64,000 bases of DNA from Myxococcales bacterium (GTDB taxonomy: Bacteria > Myxococcota_A > Polyangia > Haliangiales > Haliangiaceae), in NCBI GenBank assembly GCA_016717005.1, contig JADJUF010000037.1:806001-870000 (forward strand), written 5' to 3'. Positions 17,636 through 26,532 of this stretch are shown here, in pieces. The position numbers and the translations under genes are program-made. How positions within the stretch are numbered: the first letter of the stretch is position 1; each line of letters starts with the position of its first letter. Below the pieces are notes generated by a model. The model saw nothing but the letters and a program-made list of their open reading frames with translations. It was not told the DNA's origin and ran no database searches.

Positions 17636-17661
17636 GGCGGCCCCTGCGCCAGGGGCGTCGG

Positions 17662-18081
17662 TCAGTCGGACCGGCTGCGCCGCGGGAACTCCCAGATCAG
17701 GTAGCAGCAGACCTCGGGCCCGCCCGCCCGCCGCGCGTTCGTGACCGCGGCCGAGAACTCGCGATAGTGAAAGTGCAGCTCGCCACCGCCCGGCGGACTG
17801 GACCACGACTCCTCGGTCCCGTCGCAGCGCTCGAACGGCGGCGGCAGCGCGACCGCGGGCGCGGCCTCGGGCGCGACGCACTCGTCGAACGCCTCGGCCT
17901 TGTCGTGGAACCACGGCTCCGGCGGCGCGGCCGGCGCGGGAGGCCGGTCGGCGCGCGCGGCGTTCGACGGGGGGCGCGCGCGCGGTGCGCCAGCCCCGCA
18001 TGCGCTCACGACGACGACGACGAGCCCGGCGCTTCCCGCACGGCGCGGGAGCGGGCGGAGCGGGCGGAGCGGGCGGACCAC
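17662..18081 (-). CDS. Small lipoprotein, 139 aa
   Basis: A 139-aa predicted lipoprotein: an Arg-containing N-terminus, hydrophobic core LVVVVVS and lipobox SACG, then an Ala/Pro-rich spacer and a ~90-aa mature part with four cysteines (FDECVA, FERCDG, VCCYL). Family not recognised. The GTG start is placed 5 nt after a -10 box. A 41-bp repeat array follows its 3' end. Confidence 0.6.
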   Translation of the reverse strand: MVRPLRPLRPLPRRAGSAGLVVVVVSACGAGAPRARPPSNAARADRPPAPAAPPEPWFHDKAEAFDECVAPEAAPAVALPPPFERCDGTEESWSSPPGGGELHFHYREFSAAVTNARRAGGPEVCCYLIWEFPRRSRSD

Positions 18082-18086
18082 GGCCG

Positions 18087-18092
18087 ACAGTA
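18087..18092 (-). promoter_or_regulatory. -10 box TACTGT for the 139-aa lipoprotein
   Basis: Minus-strand TACTGT, 5 nt before GTG 18081. Confidence 0.5.
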
Positions 18093-18109
18093 CGTCGACC
18101 GGGTGGGGC

Positions 18110-18634
18110 GTGGCTGCAGCGCGTCGCGCTGGAGGCTCCGAATTCGCCTCCGGCGCCGGTCAGCGCGCCGACGACCGCCAGGGCGAGGACCTCGGATCCG
18201 AGACCGTGTTCGTCCCACAGTTCACCGCGACCGGCGACGGCGCGATCGACCTGAACGGCGCGGTCGAGCTGCGCGAGCTGCGTGAGCTCGACCCCACGGC
18301 CCAGCATGAGCTCCGGGACGACCTGTCCGATTCGAACCTGGCCATCCTCGACGCGGCCCTCGGGCTCGCGGGCGACGTCGCGTTCCTCCAGCGACGCGTC
18401 GACGCGGGCACCGGCGAGGCCCGGGGCTTCGCGCTGGGGGCGGCACCGCCGATCGACGAGCGCCACGTGCACCCGCTGCCCGCGCACCAGGCCCTGATCG
18501 TGGGCCCGACCGTCGCGTGGTTCGATGGCGCGGCGCTCCACGACGTCACCGCGCTGCCCGCGCTCGTCGGGTACTACCACTCGGCCGTCACCGCCGACGG
18601 CCACGCGATCGCGGTCCTCACGATCGAGCCCTGA
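18110..18634 (+). CDS. Hypothetical protein (start uncertain)
   Basis: The frame ends with a natural-looking protein segment (ALIVGPTVAWFDGAALHDV, then GYYHSAVTADGHAIAVLT) and has good codon usage from about base 18200 on. Family not recognised; the pattern suggests a beta-rich or propeller fragment. GTG 18110 is only one of several possible starts, and the 5' part overlaps the divergent promoter of the 139-aa gene, so the true gene may be shorter or frameshifted. The antisense frame over this stretch is compositionally poor. Confidence 0.4.
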   Translation: MAAARRAGGSEFASGAGQRADDRQGEDLGSETVFVPQFTATGDGAIDLNGAVELRELRELDPTAQHELRDDLSDSNLAILDAALGLAGDVAFLQRRVDAGTGEARGFALGAAPPIDERHVHPLPAHQALIVGPTVAWFDGAALHDVTALPALVGYYHSAVTADGHAIAVLTIEP

Positions 18635-18721
18635 GTACGATCCTCACCATCGCCGCCTGCTCATCGGATGCCCGCACCGATGGGCTCCCGGGCCGGATCC
18701 CGGTACCGTCGGGGGGACCGA

Positions 18722-20164
18722 TCAGCCGCCGGGTGCGGCCCCGCTGCGGAGCCGGTACGTGAACGCGATCGTGCTGCACACGGCCGCCGGCTCGCCGTCG
18801 ACCATGAATGGCCGGTACTGCCAGCGTTTGACCGCCCGCGTCAGCTTCTTGTCGTACAGGGACGAGCCAGATGAGTCGAGGACCATGACGCTCTCGACCG
18901 CGCCGGAGCGGTCGATACACAGCTTCACCCGCGCGCGGATCTCCGGCCGGCCGCGCCGGCGCATCTCCGCCACGGTCGCCGCGTCAGGCAGGACGCGGGG
19001 CTCACCCGCGATGCGCACGAGCGCGTTCGCCTCGACGCCCTGGGCGTCGGCGCCCGGTGGAGCAGCCGGCCCGCCACCGCTGGGCCCACGGACCGAGTCG
19101 CCGTCCGGCGCCGCCTCAGCCCCGCTGCTATCCGACCCGGCCGGCTTCGCCACCACGTGACACACGGATACCCGAGTCCGATCGATCGCCGCTTGACGCG
19201 TCCGCGCGGCCTTCGAGGAACCGAGCTTGAGTCCTCGGAGCAAGCGCCGAAGCTCCGCGCTCTTGATCGCGAAGTTCACATTCTCAGGAGTCACGCCCTC
19301 CGTCTGCATCAAGCGATCGGCTCGCAGCTTCGCGACGATGACACCGACGACGAAGCCTCGGTGGTCCACCAGCGGGCCTCCTGAGTTGCCGGGTTGGACA
19401 GGCACCGTGACCTGATATAGCCACGCCGCGCCCAGGCCGGCCTGGCCGCCGAGCGACCCCTCGCTGAACTTGGGATCGGTGCCGAGCACTCCCGGGACCG
19501 GAAACCCGATGGTGAACACCTGCTCTCCCAGCGGCACGTCCTTGTCCGCGGCGAGCGGCAGCGGCGGCACGTCATTCGCCGTGACCGCCTCGAGGACCGC
19601 CAGGTCGACCTGCTTGTCGTCGCGGAGCACCTTCGCCGCGTGCGCCCGACCTCGGGCGTCGATGAGCACGAGCTCCGCCGCGCCGTCGATCACGTGGTGG
19701 TTGGTAACCGCGATGCCAGCCCGCGCGACGAAGAAGCACGTGCCGCTCGTGAGCATCGGCGGATCGGGTGGCGGCGGTGGCGGTGCCGGCGCTGGTGCCG
19801 CCGGCGCGGTCGACGCTGCGGCGCTCGTGAGGAGATCGCAGCTCTCCTGATCGCCTGCCTGGCATGCGCGCTTCACGTAGATCGCGGCTGTCCTCGGCTC
19901 GATGGATCGCCACCGGTTCGCGAGGCGACGGCACGAGCTTGGGTCGCCGGCGTCGCATCCCCGACCCAGCAGGGCTTCGGCGATCTCGGTCGCGCCAGGA
20001 GCGCGCCCTTCCCAGGTGAGCGCGATCGTCGCCGCGGTGTAGCACGCTTCACCGTCGCCCCGCTGGCACGCGGCGACGTCGTCCGCGTACTCGCGCTGCT
20101 CGGGCGTCTGGCTGACGAGCGGCCCGCACGCGCTGGCGATCGCGACCGCGGCGTAGGCGCACAT
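18722..20164 (-). CDS. Lipoprotein with Sel1-like repeats, trypsin-like protease and TonB-C domains
   Basis: A 480-aa exported protein in three parts. After a lipoprotein-type signal (IASAC) come Cys-containing Sel1-like helical repeats (GDGEACYTAA, GCDAGDPSSCRRLA, ACQAGDQESCDLL). Next, after a Pro-rich linker, comes an HtrA/trypsin-2-like protease with His in TNHHVIDG, Asp in KQVDLAVLEA and Ser in QPGNSGGPLVD. Last is a TonB C-terminal domain (IRARVKLCIDRSGAVESV to KRWQYRPF). All three catalytic residues are present. It probably acts in the periplasm. The same Sel1 and TonB-C modules recur widely in myxobacterial lipoproteins. ATG 20164 (or GTG 20167) fits the signal. Confidence 0.82.
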   Translation of the reverse strand: MCAYAAVAIASACGPLVSQTPEQREYADDVAACQRGDGEACYTAATIALTWEGRAPGATEIAEALLGRGCDAGDPSSCRRLANRWRSIEPRTAAIYVKRACQAGDQESCDLLTSAAASTAPAAPAPAPPPPPPDPPMLTSGTCFFVARAGIAVTNHHVIDGAAELVLIDARGRAHAAKVLRDDKQVDLAVLEAVTANDVPPLPLAADKDVPLGEQVFTIGFPVPGVLGTDPKFSEGSLGGQAGLGAAWLYQVTVPVQPGNSGGPLVDHRGFVVGVIVAKLRADRLMQTEGVTPENVNFAIKSAELRRLLRGLKLGSSKAARTRQAAIDRTRVSVCHVVAKPAGSDSSGAEAAPDGDSVRGPSGGGPAAPPGADAQGVEANALVRIAGEPRVLPDAATVAEMRRRGRPEIRARVKLCIDRSGAVESVMVLDSSGSSLYDKKLTRAVKRWQYRPFMVDGEPAAVCSTIAFTYRLRSGAAPGG

Positions 20165-20361
20165 CACCGAAAGCCTCGGGCTTACCCGGGTGCGGGCCCC
20201 ACCACAGGTACCGGGCCCCAAGCCACCCGCCGCCACTGGCCTACTGGGCCTCACACCGCGCCAACACATTGGGGGACAATACACCGGATCGCTCCGAGGC
20301 GAAGCGGTCCAAGGCAACTCGCAGATGCGCTTCGCGCGCGCGCCGTGAGGTCCCGCGGCGA

Positions 20362-21615
20362 TCACAGGCCTGGGGCGAAGGTCGCGAGCGGCTCGAAGCG
20401 CAGCGGCGCGGTGCCGGCGGCGTCGGTGGGGGCGCGCGACACGTGCAGGACCTGGTAGCCGCCGCACGGGTGATAGACCAGGCGCGGGAAGGTCTCGAAC
20501 ACCCGGTCGGGGCGCAGCTCCTGGGCCGCGGTGAACGCGGTGCCCTCGAACCCGATGATCCACGCGCGCGGAGCGTTGAAGTTGTCGTCGACGAGCAGGA
20601 TCTTGCCGCGGTCGGTGCCGGGCTCGAACGCGATCGTCGAGTCGACCGCCGAGATGCCGATCGCCTGCGGGATCAGGTCGCCGGCGCCGGTCGGCGCGCC
20701 GGTCGCGAGGTCGACGAACAGCCCGCGCGGGTGGTTGGTCTGCGGGTCGCCGTAGATCGCGACCGCCGCGGTGCCGGTCGCGCCCGCCGCCGGGAACGCG
20801 AGCTGCGCGGCGTAGATGCCGCCGCTCGCGAGCGTGCGGTACGGGCCCCACTGCAGGCCGGTGCGGCGGTACAGGACGAAGCCGTCGGTGCCAGTGCCCG
20901 CGATCGCGGCGGTGCCGTCGGCGAGCACGCCGATGCCGGCCGCGTAGAGCGATCCACTGGTCGACCGGCTGGCGACCTGCGCGACGGTCCAGGTCCCGGC
21001 GGCGTTGCGCTCGTAGCTCTCGAGCGTGTGCGACTGGTCACCGCCGGCCGCCGACAGCACCTGGGTCGCGGCGTCGTAGCGCGTGGCGCGCACCTCGCCC
21101 GCGGTGACGTTGCCGACGCGCTGGCCGGTCGCGAACGCGCCGCTCGCGAGCTGCATCCAGTAGCGCAGCTTGTCGCTGTCGCTGGACTGATCGCTGACGT
21201 CGCCGAACACGACCGCGCGGCCCGCCAGCTCGCCCAGCGCGAGCCGCCCGAACCCGCCGTTGGTGTTGCCGTACACCGGGCTGGTCATCCACTGCGACCC
21301 GTCCCACCAGCGGACCGCCTCCCCGTTGGCGCCGTCGTACCCGAGCACCGCCAGCTCGCCGGTCGAGGTCAGGGTGGCGAGGCTGGTGTAGGTAGGCGGC
21401 ATCGGGTCGGTCGCGGCCAGGACCAGCGATGACGGCAGGGCCGGCAGGCACGCCGGCGCGTCGACCTCGACCGGGGCATCCACGGCGCTCGCGCCGTCGA
21501 TGGCGCCGTCGGCAGCGGTGGCGGCGTCGGCGGTGTCCCCTCCGTCGGGGCTCCCGCAGGCCCCCGCGGTCAGGACGAGGGACGAGAGGCACAGGGTGAG
21601 GCGGACGGCGTGCAT
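20362..21615 (-). CDS. Lipoprotein, 417 aa, beta-propeller-like
   Basis: A 417-aa lipoprotein (lipobox TAGAC, then a Gly/Asp/Ala-rich linker with DAPVEVDAPAC). The mature part consists of repeated beta units with Trp/Tyr (VRWWDGSQWM, LRYWMQLASG, ILLVDDNFNAPR) and resembles an open or closed beta-propeller. No catalytic residues are recognised. It is probably outer-membrane anchored. No linked partner gene. Confidence 0.7.
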   Translation of the reverse strand: MHAVRLTLCLSSLVLTAGACGSPDGGDTADAATAADGAIDGASAVDAPVEVDAPACLPALPSSLVLAATDPMPPTYTSLATLTSTGELAVLGYDGANGEAVRWWDGSQWMTSPVYGNTNGGFGRLALGELAGRAVVFGDVSDQSSDSDKLRYWMQLASGAFATGQRVGNVTAGEVRATRYDAATQVLSAAGGDQSHTLESYERNAAGTWTVAQVASRSTSGSLYAAGIGVLADGTAAIAGTGTDGFVLYRRTGLQWGPYRTLASGGIYAAQLAFPAAGATGTAAVAIYGDPQTNHPRGLFVDLATGAPTGAGDLIPQAIGISAVDSTIAFEPGTDRGKILLVDDNFNAPRAWIIGFEGTAFTAAQELRPDRVFETFPRLVYHPCGGYQVLHVSRAPTDAAGTAPLRFEPLATFAPGL

Positions 21616-21776
21616 GAGCGGACAGAGTCGGCAGGCTCCCTGGTGTGACTCGGCTGGTCGATCTTTGTGCGCCGCCGGCGAGCGCGCCGAGGACCGCGGG
21701 CCCAGCGCGGACCGGCGAGGTGCGCTTCCCCGAACCGATCGGGTGCGTCGCGCGGTTGTGTGCGAGCCTTGCCCTC

Positions 21777-22223
21777 ATGACGAACCAGCCGCCATCCGCG
21801 AAGGACGTGATGGGTCGCGACCCGGTCACGGTCGCGGCGGACACGCCGCTCCTCGACGTGCTCCACCTGATGGTGGTCGCGCAGATCGGAGGCGTGGCCG
21901 TCGTCGGGGATCGCGGCGCGGTCGTCGGCGTGATCACGGCCGCCGATCTCCTCCGCGCGGTGGATCAGGTCTCCGACGACGACCTCGACGAGCTCCCCAC
22001 GGGCGCCGGGGAGGAGAGCCTGTCGGCGCTGCGCGCCGCGGACATCCTGAGCCCTGAGCCCATCTGGGTCGCGCCCGACACGCCCGCCGCGACGATCGCG
22101 CGGCTCATGCGCGCGCGCGGGGTCCACCGCGTCCTCGTCGGAGTGGACGGACACCTCGAGGGCATCGTGACGACCTTCGATCTGATCGGCCTGCTGGACA
22201 TGACCATCGCGCCCGCGCCGTGA
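21777..22223 (+). CDS. CBS-domain pair protein
   Basis: A 148-aa protein made of two CBS domains: the first from AKDVMGRDPVTVAADTPL to VVGVITAADLL, the second from AADILSPEPIWVAPDTP to LEGIVTTFDLIGLL. Such stand-alone pairs bind adenosine nucleotides and regulate partner proteins. ATG 21777 precedes the first domain by a few residues. The partner is not apparent. Confidence 0.9.
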   Translation: MTNQPPSAKDVMGRDPVTVAADTPLLDVLHLMVVAQIGGVAVVGDRGAVVGVITAADLLRAVDQVSDDDLDELPTGAGEESLSALRAADILSPEPIWVAPDTPAATIARLMRARGVHRVLVGVDGHLEGIVTTFDLIGLLDMTIAPAP

Positions 22224-22376
22224 GCTGATCACGCGGGCGCATCCGCCGCGCGGAGACCGCCGCCGTTCGGATCGAGCCGACCATGGCGGCTCGGGCCAGG
22301 CCGCGAGCTTCCTCGCCACCGCGAGCGCCGCGCGCACGCCTCGGCACGGAGTACACTCCGCCCGAGGAGCTGCCCC

Positions 22377-23306
22377 ATGTGCGACGAGGATACCGAAGCT
22401 GAGAACGCGACGTTTCTGAAGGACCCGCGGCTCAACCGCCGGGAGGTCGGCATCGGCGCGGGCGCCCTGGTGGCCGCGGTCCTGACCGGCTGCGCGCGCC
22501 GCTCGACGAGCGCCGCGGGGCCGGAGGCGCCCGCGGTGGCCAAGACCTCAGCGACCGCGGGCACCGCGGGCACCGCGAGTAGGATGGTCACGATCGACAC
22601 GCCCGACGGCGCCGCCGAGGCGTTCTTCGTGGCGCCGACGAGCGGTCGTCATCCGGGTGTCATCCTGTGGCCCGACGTCGCGGGCCTGCGGGAGGCGTAC
22701 GAGACGATGGCGACCCGGCTGGCCGAGTCGGGCTACGCCGTGCTCGCCGTCAACCAGTACTATCGCTCGTCGAAGGCGCCGGTGCTCACGTCGTTCGCCG
22801 AGTGGACCACCGACGAGGGCAAGGCCAAGCTGGCGCCGATGCGCGCGGCGATCACGCCCGACGGCATCGCGCGCGACGGCGCCGCGTTCGCCGCGTGGCT
22901 CGACCAGCAGCGCGAGGTCGACCCGGGCCGGAAGCTCGCGACCACGGGCTACTGCATGGGCGGGCCGTTCACCTTCCGCACGGCGGCCGCGGCGCCGGAC
23001 CGGGTCGGCGTCATCGCGTCGTTCCACGGCGGCGGCCTCGTCACCGACGAGCCGACCAGCCCCCACGCGCTCTTGCCCCGGATGAAGGTCGCGGCGTTGA
23101 TCTGCATCGCCCAGAACGACGACGCGCGCGACCCCGCCGCCAAGGACACGCTCCAGCGGGCCGCCGCCGCCGCGCACGTGCCCGCCGAGGTCGAGGTCTA
23201 TCCCGCCCAGCACGGCTGGTGCACGCTCGACTCGCCCGTCTACGACCACGCGCAAGCCGAGCGGGCGTGGGCGCGGATGCTGGCGACGTTCGAGCGTCAT
23301 CTCTAG
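22377..23306 (+). CDS. Dienelactone hydrolase family protein, Tat/lipoprotein-exported
   Basis: A 309-aa alpha/beta hydrolase. The N-terminus has a twin-Arg motif (LNRREVGIGAG) followed by a hydrophobic stretch and TGCA, so it is probably exported folded and lipid-anchored. The enzyme domain (from about residue 68) matches dienelactone hydrolase: nucleophile Cys in GYCMGG, Asp in CIAQNDDARD and His in PAQHGWC. A role in hydrolysing cyclic esters or lactones is inferred; the natural substrate is unknown. The ATG follows a GAGGAG-containing sequence that can act as ribosome site. Confidence 0.88.
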   Translation: MCDEDTEAENATFLKDPRLNRREVGIGAGALVAAVLTGCARRSTSAAGPEAPAVAKTSATAGTAGTASRMVTIDTPDGAAEAFFVAPTSGRHPGVILWPDVAGLREAYETMATRLAESGYAVLAVNQYYRSSKAPVLTSFAEWTTDEGKAKLAPMRAAITPDGIARDGAAFAAWLDQQREVDPGRKLATTGYCMGGPFTFRTAAAAPDRVGVIASFHGGGLVTDEPTSPHALLPRMKVAALICIAQNDDARDPAAKDTLQRAAAAAHVPAEVEVYPAQHGWCTLDSPVYDHAQAERAWARMLATFERHL

Positions 23307-23528
23307 GGACCGCCTCGCCGACACCGCAGCCGCGATCTGCGGCGACCGAGGCCGCGCCTGTCCGCGGAGAGGCCGGCGCGCGCGGCGCCGGCACCGAGGC
23401 CACCGCGCGGTGACGCGGCCGTGTGGCCCGGTGGGGAGACGCAGCGCGCACGACTTCTTGGGGCTCGCGCGCGCCCGACAGGCGCTCGGGTATGGTGCCG
23501 CCACTTGAACCTCTAGACGAGGACCTCC

Positions 23529-23978
23529 ATGTCTGCCGCAGTGACCGTCGGAGAAAACGTGTTGTTCTTCCCCAAGGCGTACTTTTCCGCCGGCCTCACC
23601 AACGCCGAGGTCTGCGTGGTCTGCACGAAGACCTACGTGTTCGTGGTGCCCAAGAAGGACTTCACGCACTTCCTGGTCGCGATGCGGACCCGCAAGTATG
23701 CGCACTTCGGCGAGGGCATCCCGGTCGTCGAGGGCGTCGAGCGGCTGCTCGCGGAGCCCGAGCTCACGGTCGCCGAGCTGGAGGAGCGCCTCGTCGACCT
23801 CCTCGGGGCCGACCAGCCCGACCGCGTGATCAAGGTCGCCGAGCTGAAGTCGTTCAAGACGATCCTGTTCGGCCCGCTGTCGCAGGCGCGGATCAAGCAC
23901 CAGTCCGACGTCGCGCCGCGCGTCCTCTCGTGCAAGGGCAAGGGCGCGATGAAGCAGTTCAAGGCGTTCTACGCCTGA
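23529..23978 (+). CDS. Hypothetical protein, 149 aa
   Basis: A 149-aa soluble protein (MSAAVTVGENVLFFPKAYF) that I do not assign to a family. It has two regions: an N-terminal strand-rich part with Cys pair EVCVVCTKTY and a basic C-terminus (KSFKTILFG, KGKGAMKQFKAF). An SD-like GAGGA lies 6-7 nt before the ATG. TATGGT about 35 nt upstream may be the -10 box, so this gene has a short leader, unlike many neighbours. Confidence 0.65.
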   Translation: MSAAVTVGENVLFFPKAYFSAGLTNAEVCVVCTKTYVFVVPKKDFTHFLVAMRTRKYAHFGEGIPVVEGVERLLAEPELTVAELEERLVDLLGADQPDRVIKVAELKSFKTILFGPLSQARIKHQSDVAPRVLSCKGKGAMKQFKAFYA

Positions 23979-24057
23979 GCTTGTCGGCGCCGCGGCACCG
24001 GCAGATCGTCCAGCGCCACGCGCGCCGGATCGTGCGCGGCTGGACCCGTCGGCGTGA

Positions 24058-26121
24058 TCAGAACGGGACCTCGCCGATGGTGCGGGCGTGGCTGTACTCG
24101 ACCTCCTGGGCCGCGACGTCGCCCTCGAAGCCGTCGGTGATCTTGACCGCCATCGAGTTGTGCTCGCCGCGGCCCAGGGCGAACGTCAGCTCGAACACCA
24201 CGCCCAGCTCCGAGGCGGCGCCGCTCGACACCGCGCGCGCCGCGAGCAGCGATCGCGCCGCGCCGGCGAGCTCGCCCGCGGCGTCGACGCCGTGCTGGGC
24301 CCGACGGCGCGCCTCCTCGGTGCCCTCGCGCTCGCGCAGCGCGTTGACCAGGAGCTGCGCCCCGCGCGCGAACAGATCGGCCGCCACCACGCGCTCGACG
24401 CTGTGGGTCTCGACGCTGGCGCCCAGCTCGATCTTCAGCTCGCCGCCGGGGACGTGGGCGCCGCGGCTGGTCGGCAGGTGAGCCTCGAACGTGCCGTGGA
24501 AGCCGTGGACCTCGGCCTCGAACTCGAGGTCGATGCTGTTCCACGAGCCCTCGTGCACGGCCCCGTCCTCGTGCTCCATGCGCCAGTGGTGGCCGGCGCC
24601 CACGTGCAGGCCGACCTCGCTGCGGCTGTGGCCGCTGCCCTCGCCGGCCTCGCCGGCCAGCTCCCCGCCGTCGGTGGTCTCGACCGAGTCGCCGTCGTGC
24701 ATGCGGCGGCCGACGGCCGCCGTGTGCCCGTGGCCGAAGATCGCGTTGGCGAGCCAGCTGAAGAACGGATCGGTGGCGCGGCCGGTCGTGGCCCAGTTGT
24801 AGATCCGAGCGCCGACGTCGGCCAGCACCACGGCGCCGACCGCGAACGGCGCCACCGTCGCGGCGGCCGCCATGGCCGCCATCACGAACGGCGGCGGCGG
24901 GCCGTCGCCCATGGCGCGGATCTCGTGCTCGAGCGCGACGCTCAGCAGCTCGGCGGCGAGCTCCGGGGTGTGGCCGCTGACCTCGCTCGCGTGGGTCGTG
25001 ACCAGATCGAGGTGCCCTTCGCCTTCCAGCAGGCCCAGGCCGAGCTGGGGCGAGAACTCCACCGTCCAGCCCTCGCCGGTGTGGCCGACGGTCATGGCGA
25101 TGCCGCCGGTGACGCACAGCGGGGTCTCGGGGATCGGCGCGCGCACGGTGCACTGCACCTCGCTCTCCTCGCCCTCGGCGCCGGCCAGGCTCCGGATCAT
25201 CGCGCCCAGGCTGGCTGCGCCGAAGCTGGTGAGCGTGCGGGTGGCGTGCGGGGCCGCGCTCCGGTGCGCGGGCCGCGCGGCGTGGTCGGCGGCGCCGGCG
25301 CACTCGCTCAGCATCGTGCGCGCGTCGTCGACGGGCAGGTGCAGGCGGTACTCCTCGCCGCGGTGCAGGAAGTCGAGATCGACCGCGATCACCACGACGG
25401 AGCCGGCGCGGCGGAGCGCCCGCTCGAGCTCGGCGCGGATCGTGGCGACCTCCGCGGGCGTCGCCGACGACAGCAGCCGCTGCAGCCGGCCGACCGCCAC
25501 CGCGTCGCCCTCGGACACCAGCCGCTGCACCGCCGGTCCGCCCGCGGCGCCGCGATGGGCCATCGGATCGAGCAGCGCCTGGGCTGACTCGCCGCGCACC
25601 ACCGCGTCGGCGACAGCGTCGGCGTGCTGCTCGTAGAGATCGCCGGCGCGCCCGACGCCGCCGTCGAGCCGCACGCCGCCGCGCTGCTGCACGACGTGCG
25701 CCGCCTCGTGAGCGGCCTGGCGCAGATCGGGCTCGGCCGCGAACGCCACCGCGTCGCCGGTCGCGTAGGCGCGGGCGCCGATGGCGGCGGACGCGTCGGC
25801 CGCGGCGCCGCCGACGTGAGCGCGCACGCCGCTGACGTCGTGGTGCCCGAAGCTGGTCTGGATCGCCGCCTGGTGAGGCAGCCCGCCGCCGCCGCCGGCG
25901 ACGCCCCGGGCGGCGATCAGGTGCATCGCGAACGGGTCGTCCATGGCGCCGCCGCCGTCGGCTTGCACCGGCGCCACGCGGGCCGGCGCGGCCGGCGCGG
26001 CCGGCGCGCTGCGCGTCGGCAGCCGCGAGGTCAAGGTGCGCTTGCCCGGGGCGCCGCCGGACGGTCCCAGGTCCTGGCCATCGGACGAAGTCCCTGAAAA
26101 CTGGTCAAGTCCTCGAGCCAT
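24058..26121 (-). CDS. DUF4157 (eCIS-core) protein, 687 aa
   Basis: The N-terminus carries the signature PGKRTLTS (about residue 25) and DDPFAMHL (about 61), also seen in two other proteins of this window. A DUF4157 domain follows: FGHHDVSGVRAHVGG, ARAYATGDAVAF and the HExxH-like helix AAHEAAHVVQQ (about residue 130-140). The remaining ~500 residues have a hydrophobic Ala-rich stretch (VMAAMAAAATVAPFAVGAVVL) and a strand-rich C-terminal region. DUF4157 proteins are often linked to extracellular contractile injection systems as toxins or cargo. No eCIS structural genes are visible here, and no partner gene is adjacent. Start ATG 26121. Confidence 0.8.
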   Translation of the reverse strand: MARGLDQFSGTSSDGQDLGPSGGAPGKRTLTSRLPTRSAPAAPAAPARVAPVQADGGGAMDDPFAMHLIAARGVAGGGGGLPHQAAIQTSFGHHDVSGVRAHVGGAAADASAAIGARAYATGDAVAFAAEPDLRQAAHEAAHVVQQRGGVRLDGGVGRAGDLYEQHADAVADAVVRGESAQALLDPMAHRGAAGGPAVQRLVSEGDAVAVGRLQRLLSSATPAEVATIRAELERALRRAGSVVVIAVDLDFLHRGEEYRLHLPVDDARTMLSECAGAADHAARPAHRSAAPHATRTLTSFGAASLGAMIRSLAGAEGEESEVQCTVRAPIPETPLCVTGGIAMTVGHTGEGWTVEFSPQLGLGLLEGEGHLDLVTTHASEVSGHTPELAAELLSVALEHEIRAMGDGPPPPFVMAAMAAAATVAPFAVGAVVLADVGARIYNWATTGRATDPFFSWLANAIFGHGHTAAVGRRMHDGDSVETTDGGELAGEAGEGSGHSRSEVGLHVGAGHHWRMEHEDGAVHEGSWNSIDLEFEAEVHGFHGTFEAHLPTSRGAHVPGGELKIELGASVETHSVERVVAADLFARGAQLLVNALREREGTEEARRRAQHGVDAAGELAGAARSLLAARAVSSGAASELGVVFELTFALGRGEHNSMAVKITDGFEGDVAAQEVEYSHARTIGEVPF

Positions 26122-26532
26122 GTCGAGATTGACGGGCCGGGCCAGCGATATTCCCGAGAACCCGGTCGGGGTCGATGGTCCGGCGCCCGAGCGCGACGCC
26201 GCGCCCCTGGCGGCCCGGGACTCCCCGAGGATCGCGCGCGCCCCGCCGGGCGGCCGCGCCCCACGGACAAGCGGGTCGCCCGCGATCGATACATCGCGGC
26301 GGCCGCGACCCACGGACATCGGGTCGCCCGCGATCGAGCATCGCGGGCGGCGCCGTGCGCCGTCACACCGGTCCGATCGACTGCCGCGGAGGCTCGACGG
26401 CCCAAGGCAGCGCACCAGCCGGCGAGCACCGCCGAGGAGGTTCGCGGCGCCGGCGGCGGCGCGGTCGAGGACCATGTGCATGAGCGCCGGCCCGCCGACC
26501 TCGCGGCTCCCTCGGTCCCCGGGGGCGCGCGC
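26122..26532. other. Intergenic with short direct repeats
   Basis: Divergent spacer. At about 26270-26355 the motif CACGGACA followed by CGGGTCGCCCGCGATCGA occurs twice about 46 bp apart, each copy followed by a partly palindromic GC-rich sequence. No ORF is convincing. Confidence 0.5.
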